Shown: positions 6,390-10,771 of the stretch, piece after piece | Numbering within the stretch: the stretch's first letter is position 1 | How the letters are laid out: each line of letters opens with the position of its first letter | NCBI GenBank assembly: GCA_002746395.1 | Contig: NVXA01000002.1 | Span: 49,838 to 60,608, forward strand | DNA from: Paracoccaceae bacterium | GTDB lineage: Bacteria; Pseudomonadota; Alphaproteobacteria; Rhodobacterales; Rhodobacteraceae | Direction of reading: 5' to 3' | DNA: 10,771 nucleotides | Notes under the pieces: generated by a model | The model's input: the letters and a program-made list of their open reading frames with translations, nothing else | Told to the model about the DNA's origin: nothing | Databases searched by the model: none | Made by a program: the position numbers and the translations under genes

Positions 6390-7035
6390 TGTAATTATAC
6401 ATCTCTTTTGCTTTTTCGAGCGTGTCAAACATATGCAATCTGCCGTTTCTAAGGACAGCTGCCGAAGAACAGTACTGCTCAAGTATATTCGGACTATGTG
6501 AAACTATCACAACTGTCGACCGCTTAAGCCTTTCGCGCAGGACATTACCAGCCTTGCGGTTAAACTCCACATCCGACGTTCCCGGCATACCTTCATCAAT
6601 CAGATAAATGTCAAAATCCAACGCCAAAAGCAACGAAAACGTAAACCGGGCCTTCATACCTGCGGAATAGGTACTTAGCGGCATCTCGAAATATTCATCC
6701 AATCCGGCGAGGTATCGGCAGAACGCCTCGACATAGTCGGGGTCAAGACCATATATTCGCGCGATATACCGCGCATTTTCTCCAGCCGAATGGGCGGCGA
6801 CAACCCCCCCCATAAAGCCCAAAGGAAATGAAATACGGGAGGTCCGAAGTATCTTCCCCTCGTCCGGCTGTTCCAGCCCTGCCATCATGTTGATGATCGT
6901 GGTTTTACCCGTGCCATTAGGCGCAAGTATTCCCATGGACCGCCCCAGTTCGATTTTGAAGCTCGCCTGATCCAAAATCACTTTGCGCTGGGTGCCAGTC
7001 CAGAATGATTTACTAACATTTCTAAATTCTATCAT
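6382..7035 (-). CDS. kpsT: Capsule export ABC transporter ATP-binding protein, KpsT family
   Basis: A 217-residue ATPase of the KpsT/CtrD/BexA type, which powers export of a finished capsule polysaccharide across the inner membrane with a KpsM permease. Visible motifs: Walker A GILAPNGTGKTT (35-46, Lys44), ABC signature YSAGMKAR (123-130), Walker B IYLIDEGM (143-150, Asp147 and Glu148) and the switch histidine in VSHS (His180). Length and the SAGMKAR form of the signature are typical of polysaccharide exporters. The first glycine of the usual GPNG(A/S/T)GK loop is alanine (Ala38); the rest of the loop is intact, so the protein should be active. It is the first gene of the minus-strand unit and overlaps kpsE by 8 bp. 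The ATG at 7035 has only a weak GAG about 8 nt upstream. No permease gene is found in the window. Confidence 0.9.
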   Translation of the reverse strand: MIEFRNVSKSFWTGTQRKVILDQASFKIELGRSMGILAPNGTGKTTIINMMAGLEQPDEGKILRTSRISFPLGFMGGVVAAHSAGENARYIARIYGLDPDYVEAFCRYLAGLDEYFEMPLSTYSAGMKARFTFSLLLALDFDIYLIDEGMPGTSDVEFNRKAGNVLRERLKRSTVVIVSHSPNILEQYCSSAAVLRNGRLHMFDTLEKAKEMYNYNG

Positions 7036-7244
7036 TCACGGCTCGTATTATTAAGGGGCGCGGTAAATATGTTCCCGCAGCGTATACCAACTTCTATCAA
7101 CAAATTGCTAACAAACACAGTATCAAATATTATGCAAATCGGTTGCGTTCCCGTAATCGTTCAAGCATATATTACAGGAAGCATTGAACGGCGCAGCTTG
7201 CAAGCCATCTAGAGGCTACGCCAACTCAGATCAAAGGACATAAG
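7036..7244. promoter_or_regulatory. Divergent promoter region between the capsule unit and the mrp operon
   Basis: About 209 bp separate two genes that point away from each other, so both transcripts probably start here. Toward mrpE the best pair is TTGCGT (7143-7148) and TATATT (7168-7173), with a rather long 19-nt spacer. Toward kpsT a TAATAT stands on the minus strand near 7130, without a good -35 partner. A perfect 10-bp palindrome GCTTGCAAGC (7196-7205) sits in the presumed mrpE leader, within a longer imperfect repeat, GGCGCAGCT with GGCTACGCC (7190-7221). Exact start points cannot be fixed from sequence. Confidence 0.45.
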
Positions 7245-7727
7245 GTGCGGATACTCGGGGCATTCATCGTTTTCCTTGGGCTTTGGCTATTGCTGTCCGG
7301 TATTTACAAGCCGTTAACAGTCGGGCTTGGTGTTGTCTCTACACTTGCCGTTATTTTCATACTTGCCCGTATGGATACCATTGACGAAGACCGCGTTGAG
7401 CTCCACATCAGGCCTTTAGCATTTCTTTCCTATCAGGGCTGGCTTCTGATTGAAATTGCCAAGGCTAGTTGGGCTGTCACCAAAATTGTTCTTTCGCCTT
7501 CAATGCACCTAAAACAACACATGTTTTCTGTACCCCACACCCAAAAATCCGACCTTGGGCAAGTTATTTTCGCCAACTCGATCACCCTCACACCCGGCAC
7601 GGTTACAATAGAGACTGAGCCGGGAAGGTTTCTGGTTCACGCGTTGGATTATTCGGCGGATGATAAAGACGCGCTGGCAGATATGGACCGTCGGGTGACC
7701 GCGTGTGAAAAGGCGGATTTAGCATGA
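7245..7727 (+). CDS. mrpE: Na+/H+ antiporter subunit E (MrpE/MnhE)
   Basis: A 160-residue membrane protein, the usual MrpE length. Two hydrophobic segments cover about 4-20 and 23-41, a third possible one about 57-82, and a soluble C-terminal part carries the family signature NSITLTPGTVT (111-121) and DR (148-149 region). MrpE is a small subunit of the multi-subunit Mrp cation/proton antiporter and is needed for assembly or activity. The start is GTG at 7245, supported by AAAGGA (7233-7238) six nucleotides upstream. It is the first gene of the plus-strand operon and overlaps mrpF by 4 bp (ATGA). Confidence 0.92.
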   Translation: MRILGAFIVFLGLWLLLSGIYKPLTVGLGVVSTLAVIFILARMDTIDEDRVELHIRPLAFLSYQGWLLIEIAKASWAVTKIVLSPSMHLKQHMFSVPHTQKSDLGQVIFANSITLTPGTVTIETEPGRFLVHALDYSADDKDALADMDRRVTACEKADLA

Positions 7728-8023
7728 TGTTCGCCGTTGCAATTATTGCGATTTTCGTCGCGATGGTCCTGGTGTTAGTGCGCCTGTTTGGTGGACCAAC
7801 CTTATATGACCGTGTGATTGCGGTTAATTCATTCGGAACGCACACAGTGTTGCTGATCGGCCTTATGGGCTTCCTGACGAAGCGCCCCGAATTTCTAGAC
7901 ATCGCCCTTCTATATGCTTTGATCAATTTCGTTGGCACGATCGCCATCCTCAAATTTTTTCGCTACCGCGCGATTGGCGACAAGTCCCCGCTAAATACGG
8001 AGGCTGACAATGAGCATTCTTGA
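7724..8023 (+). CDS. mrpF: Na+/H+ antiporter subunit F (MrpF/MnhF)
   Basis: A 99-residue protein with three membrane segments (about 3-21, 34-51 and 59-79). It shows the family signature LFGGPTLYDRVIAVN (21-35) and the conserved acidic residue before the last helix (Asp59 in EFLDIALLYAL). Subunit F is a core small subunit of the Mrp antiporter, structurally close to hydrogenase subunit MbhB. Two ATG codons are adjacent (7724 and 7727); the first overlaps the mrpE stop as ATGA and is taken here. The 3' end overlaps mrpG by 14 bp. Confidence 0.92.
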   Translation: MMFAVAIIAIFVAMVLVLVRLFGGPTLYDRVIAVNSFGTHTVLLIGLMGFLTKRPEFLDIALLYALINFVGTIAILKFFRYRAIGDKSPLNTEADNEHS

Positions 8024-8387
8024 TATAGCTGTCGAGGCGGTCAGTTGGGCGCTTATACTGTCCGGCTCGTTCTTTGTTATCGTTGGGGCTGTGGGAACGC
8101 TGCGCTTTCCAGATTTCTGGTCGCGCTTGCATGCCATTTCGATCACAGATTCTGCCGGTGTGATACTGTTGTTCGCAGGCATGGCTGTGCAAGCAGGGTT
8201 CACGCTTATAACCGTCAAACTCATCATTATCGGGGTTTTTCTGTTTGTAACCGGCCCGACCGCCACCCATGCAATTGCAAACGCCGCACTTGTTTCGGGG
8301 CTTCGTCCTAAAGAGGCCAAAGGTTTCACGGGTGTCGAACCAGAGCCGTTAACAAACACAGTCGCCGCCCCGGCAAGTACAGAATAG
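8010..8387 (+). CDS. mrpG: Na+/H+ antiporter subunit G (MrpG/MnhG)
   Basis: A 125-residue membrane protein with three hydrophobic segments (about 10-30, 47-62 and 65-81). The signature GAVGTLRFPDFWSRLHA (26-42) and the motif TGPTATHAIANAA (81-93) are characteristic of MrpG/MbhC. The ATG is preceded by GGAGG (7999-8003) with a 6-nt spacer inside the end of mrpF, one of the strongest ribosome binding sites in the operon. The C-terminal tail (about 98-125) is polar and probably variable. Confidence 0.93.
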   Translation: MSILDIAVEAVSWALILSGSFFVIVGAVGTLRFPDFWSRLHAISITDSAGVILLFAGMAVQAGFTLITVKLIIIGVFLFVTGPTATHAIANAALVSGLRPKEAKGFTGVEPEPLTNTVAAPASTE

Positions 8388-8397
8388 CGGTAGGTGC

Positions 8398-8967
8398 ATC
8401 ATAGAAATTTTCATTGATATTGCGTTGTTCGTTATGCTGGTTCTTACAGCCGTGGCGGTAGTGCGGATGCGCAGCTTGTTTGCCATTGCAATGCTATCCG
8501 GCGTATTCAGCCTGCTGTCCGCGCTGCTGTTCATAACGTTGGATGCTGTAGACGTGGCCTTCACCGAAGCCGCAGTTGGTGCGGGAATTTCAGCAGTGCT
8601 GGTGTTAGGAACACTGGCACTGACTTCGCGCTTTGAAAAGCCAACCAAACGATCCCCAGCATTGCCGCTGTTTGTTGTTATGGTAACCGGCGCTGCATTG
8701 ATTTACGGCACACTCGATATGCCCAACCTCGGCTCAGCCGATGCCCCGGCACAATTGCATGTTGGCCCTGATTACCTTGAGCGTAGCGTGGAAGAAATCG
8801 ACATTCCGAATGTCGTGACATCTATCCTTGCCAGTTACCGTGGTTTTGACACACTTGGCGAAACCGCCGTTGTGTTCACCGCAGGTATCGGTGTTTTGAT
8901 GCTTATCAGCGGACTAAGCCGCCGCCGTCGCCGCGACGATGAAGACGACGAAAGCGAGGAGGTCTGA
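8398..8967 (+). CDS. MrpA C-terminal module as a separate protein (MbhD/MbhE-like, DUF4040)
   Basis: This gene encodes the part of the antiporter that is the C-terminus of MrpA in Bacillus-type operons. Numbering from a TTG at 8425: the MbhD-like domain contains VRMRSLFA (13-20) and DVAFTEAAVGAGISAVL (43-59); the MbhE-like domain (about 80-162) contains IPNVVTSILASYRGFDTLGE (127-146). Hydrophobic segments lie at about 1-13, 19-38, 50-67, 82-97 and 148-163, and the tail is basic then acidic (RRRRRDDEDDE). The first ATG or GTG of the frame comes too late (codon 4). TTG 8425 would cut the first membrane helix short and leave a 37-bp gap, whereas an ATC at 8398 (10 bp after mrpG) would restore an N-terminus of the family type, MIEIFIDIALFVML. 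I give 8398 as the likely true position but cannot tell a rare ATC start from a base change; 8425 is the conservative alternative. It overlaps mrpB by 1 bp. Confidence 0.8.
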   Translation: MIEIFIDIALFVMLVLTAVAVVRMRSLFAIAMLSGVFSLLSALLFITLDAVDVAFTEAAVGAGISAVLVLGTLALTSRFEKPTKRSPALPLFVVMVTGAALIYGTLDMPNLGSADAPAQLHVGPDYLERSVEEIDIPNVVTSILASYRGFDTLGETAVVFTAGIGVLMLISGLSRRRRRDDEDDESEEV

Positions 8968-9407
8968 TGCGCCATCACCTTATCTTGCGGGTTATCACAA
9001 AACTTCTGGTCGGCGCGATCATGTTGTTTGCGTTTTATGTCCAGTTCCACGGGGATTTTTCCCCCGGTGGTGGATTTCAGGCGGGCGTGATTATGGCCGT
9101 GGCTTTCATCCTCTATGGTTTGGTCTTTAGCCTACACAACGTCCAACGCGTCTTTCCGCCGTGGCTGGTGCATAAACTGGTGGCCTTGGGTGTGTTGATT
9201 TACGCCGGCACAGGCGTCGTCAGTATGTTTCTAGGATACACCTTTCTGGATTACGGGTCGTTCGTGCCCTCGCACCCGTCAAGCGGGCAGCATTATGGCA
9301 TTCTCGTCGTCGAACTTGGCGTCGGAGTTACCGTGACCGCCGTGATGGTGGCAATCTATTATGCCTTCGCAGGACGGCCCCCAAGACTAAGCGACGAGGA
9401 ATGGTGA
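8967..9407 (+). CDS. mrpB: Na+/H+ antiporter subunit B (MrpB/MnhB)
   Basis: A 146-residue membrane protein with four hydrophobic segments (about 9-26, 38-56, 68-90 and 111-133). The signature HGDFSPGGGFQAGVI (28-42) is diagnostic of MrpB/MnhB and related MbhF. The ATG overlaps the previous stop codon by one base (TGATG), and GAGGAGG (8956-8962) lies 4 nt upstream. Length agrees with the family. Confidence 0.94.
   Translation: MRHHLILRVITKLLVGAIMLFAFYVQFHGDFSPGGGFQAGVIMAVAFILYGLVFSLHNVQRVFPPWLVHKLVALGVLIYAGTGVVSMFLGYTFLDYGSFVPSHPSSGQHYGILVVELGVGVTVTAVMVAIYYAFAGRPPRLSDEEW
9396..9400 (+). promoter_or_regulatory. Ribosome binding site deciding the mrpC start
   Basis: GAGGA ends directly before an ATG at 9401, which leaves no spacer for that codon, but it stands 6 nt before the ATG at 9407. 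The later start also gives a TGATG stop/start overlap, as at the mrpB start. The start at 9407 is therefore preferred. Confidence 0.65.
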
Positions 9408-9844
9408 TGGGTTTCGAGCTTACACAAGAATACATCCTCGGCCATATGAATTACTGGCTGTTTTCCGTGTTAATGATGACAGGGCTTTATATCGTGGTGG
9501 CCAAAGGCAACCTCGTGAAAAAGATCGTCGGGCTGAACATTTTCCAAACCTCGGTATTCATGTTGTATATCTCCATGGGTAAAATCACGGGCGGCACTGC
9601 GCCAATTTTCCCGCTGGATATGGAGATTGACCCTGATGTTATTTATTCCAATCCCCTGCCCCATGTGCTGATATTGACCGCGATTGTTGTTGGGGTCGCG
9701 ACAACCTCGCTGGGGTTGGCGCTGATTGTTCGTATTCAAGAAGAGTTTAACACGATCGAGGAAGACGACATCCTGAAAATCGAACGTGCTATCGTGCAGG
9801 CTGAAAATGCTATTCACGGCGATGCTATGGGTGGGCGGGCGTAA
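9407..9844 (+). CDS. mrpC: Na+/H+ antiporter subunit C (MrpC/MnhC, NuoK-like)
   Basis: A 145-residue protein from the chosen start. It has three membrane segments (about 13-32, 39-58 and 85-108), as in NuoK, the homologous subunit of complex I. The motif NPLPHVLILTAIVVGVATT (82-100) and KIVGLNIFQTSVFM (39-52) are typical of MrpC. The two codons upstream (ATG 9401, GTG 9404) are in frame, but the ribosome binding site at 9396-9400 favours 9407. The stop codon overlaps the mrpD start by one base (TAATG). Confidence 0.93.
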   Translation: MGFELTQEYILGHMNYWLFSVLMMTGLYIVVAKGNLVKKIVGLNIFQTSVFMLYISMGKITGGTAPIFPLDMEIDPDVIYSNPLPHVLILTAIVVGVATTSLGLALIVRIQEEFNTIEEDDILKIERAIVQAENAIHGDAMGGRA

Positions 9845-10771
9845 TGGCTGTTGAACCTGCAAATGTTGCCATGACGCTAACCGAACAACTGCCTATTTTG
9901 CAGATATTGATTCCGTTGGTAACCGCGCCCCTGATCGTACTGATCGGCAGTCGCCGCCTGACGTGGTCACTGGCTTTCACCGCCAGCGCATTGTCTTTCG
10001 TGATTTCGATTCTGTTATTGATGCAGGTTATTGACGGCAGCATTATATCTTATCAAATCGGCGGCTGGGCGCCCCCTTTGGGGATCGAGTATCGCGTTGA
10101 TGCCACCAACGCCTTCGTGTTGATGCTGGTTTCGGGTATAAGCACCCTCGTGCTGCCCTACGCCCGCGAAAGCGTTAAATTCGAGGTACCGGAACGTCAC
10201 CACACCCTGTTCTACGCCGCCTTTATGCTGTGCCTAACGGGCTTGTTGGGCGTGACCATCACGGGCGATGCATTTAACGTGTTTGTGTTCCTCGAAATCT
10301 CGTCGCTGTCTACTTATGTGTTGATTGCGCAAGGTTCGTACCGCGATAAACGCGCGCTAACAGCTGCTTATGATTACCTAATCATGGGTACGATTGGTGC
10401 TACGTTCTTCGTGATAGGCCTTGGCATGCTTTACATGGCGACCGGCACGCTGAATATGGCCGATCTGTCCGACCGGATCGCCGACCAAGGTTCCAACCGC
10501 ACGGTTCGCGCCGCCTTCGCGTTTATCGTTGTGGGCATGGGGTTAAAGATCGCCATCTATCCGCTGCATCTATGGCTGCCACGGGCCTACACATTCGCCC
10601 CTTCCGCCGTTACAGTTTTCCTTGCGGCCACCGCTACCAAAGTTGCGATTTATGTGCTGCTGCGGTTCACATTCTCGGTGTTCCAACCAGCGTTTATGTT
10701 CGAAGTGAACACGTTAGAGTTCATCATCCTGCCTTTCGCCATTCTCGCCATGTTTGCAGCCTCCTTCATCG
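9844..10771 (+). CDS. mrpD: Na+/H+ antiporter subunit D (MrpD/MnhD), cut by the window end
   Basis: The first 309 codons of a gene that runs off the right edge; full-length MrpD has about 500 residues. The protein belongs to the NuoL/M/N antiporter family, which carries the proton path of Mrp and complex I. Visible family features include FNVFVFLEISSLSTYVL (144-160), whose Glu151 matches the essential membrane glutamate of helix 5, and GMGLKIAIYPLHLWLP (231-246), whose Lys235 matches the conserved helix-7 lysine. His242 and Lys266 are further likely proton-path residues. The hydrophobic segments follow the family order. The start ATG overlaps the mrpC stop codon by one base, with only a weak purine stretch upstream, so translation is probably coupled. 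No stop or frameshift is seen in the part present. Confidence 0.94.
   Translation, partial: MAVEPANVAMTLTEQLPILQILIPLVTAPLIVLIGSRRLTWSLAFTASALSFVISILLLMQVIDGSIISYQIGGWAPPLGIEYRVDATNAFVLMLVSGISTLVLPYARESVKFEVPERHHTLFYAAFMLCLTGLLGVTITGDAFNVFVFLEISSLSTYVLIAQGSYRDKRALTAAYDYLIMGTIGATFFVIGLGMLYMATGTLNMADLSDRIADQGSNRTVRAAFAFIVVGMGLKIAIYPLHLWLPRAYTFAPSAVTVFLAATATKVAIYVLLRFTFSVFQPAFMFEVNTLEFIILPFAILAMFAASFI

Noticed and set aside
6390..6482. 31-codon upstream extension of kpsE
   Set aside because: It would lie inside kpsT, its sequence does not look like the family, and the ATG at 6389 gives the normal 8-bp stop/start overlap.
7603..8648. Several minus-strand open frames of about 100-120 codons within the mrp genes
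   Set aside because: They are antisense to unmistakable Mrp subunits and have low-complexity, Thr/Ser/Ile-rich composition typical of reverse frames.

Overview
The window looks like chromosomal DNA of a marine alphaproteobacterium, most likely Rhodobacteraceae/Roseobacter group. The grounds are the moderate GC content, the style of the proteins (a substrate-binding/OmpA fusion, a KpsE-type protein with a long N-terminal extension, a small HNH protein) and an Mrp operon that begins with subunit E. This placement rests on family resemblance, not on a marker gene. I see no integrase, transposase, CRISPR array or rRNA.

Layout. (1) Positions 199-2932, minus strand: a two-gene unit for the periplasm. 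It has a 525-residue secreted PstS-like binding protein fused to an OmpA peptidoglycan-binding domain, then an unrecognised secreted protein with a Sel1-like N-terminal segment, and it ends in a strong intrinsic terminator at 196-229. (2) 2933-3970: mostly non-coding DNA holding one isolated plus-strand gene for a small HNH-type protein with a GTG start. (3) 3971-4045, minus: tRNA-Gln(TTG) with an encoded CCA and a likely promoter of its own. (4) 4120-7035, minus: a compact unit kpsT-kpsE-kdsA (8-bp overlap, then a 2-bp gap). It encodes the ATPase and the PCP-family inner-membrane protein of an ABC-dependent capsule exporter, plus Kdo-8-phosphate synthase. This fits a capsule carried on a Kdo-containing linker. 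(5) 7036-7244: the divergent promoter region. (6) 7245-10771, plus: an Mrp-type Na+/H+ antiporter operon in the order E-F-G-(MrpA C-terminal module)-B-C-D, with D cut by the window end. Most of these genes overlap by 1-14 bp.

How they work together. MrpE/F/G, the MbhD/MbhE-like protein and MrpB/C/D are subunits of one inner-membrane cation/proton antiporter. KpsT and KpsE need a permease (KpsM), which is not here. KdsA supplies Kdo-8-phosphate for lipid A-core and possibly for the capsule linker. The binding protein/OmpA fusion and its partner probably act at the cell wall.

Nothing in the window is clearly a new biological system. The points most worth a second look are: the stand-alone MrpA C-terminal gene, whose natural start position holds ATC instead of ATG; the orphan HNH gene without a visible ribosome binding site; kdsA placed inside a capsule export operon that lacks kpsM; and the fusion protein with its unknown partner.
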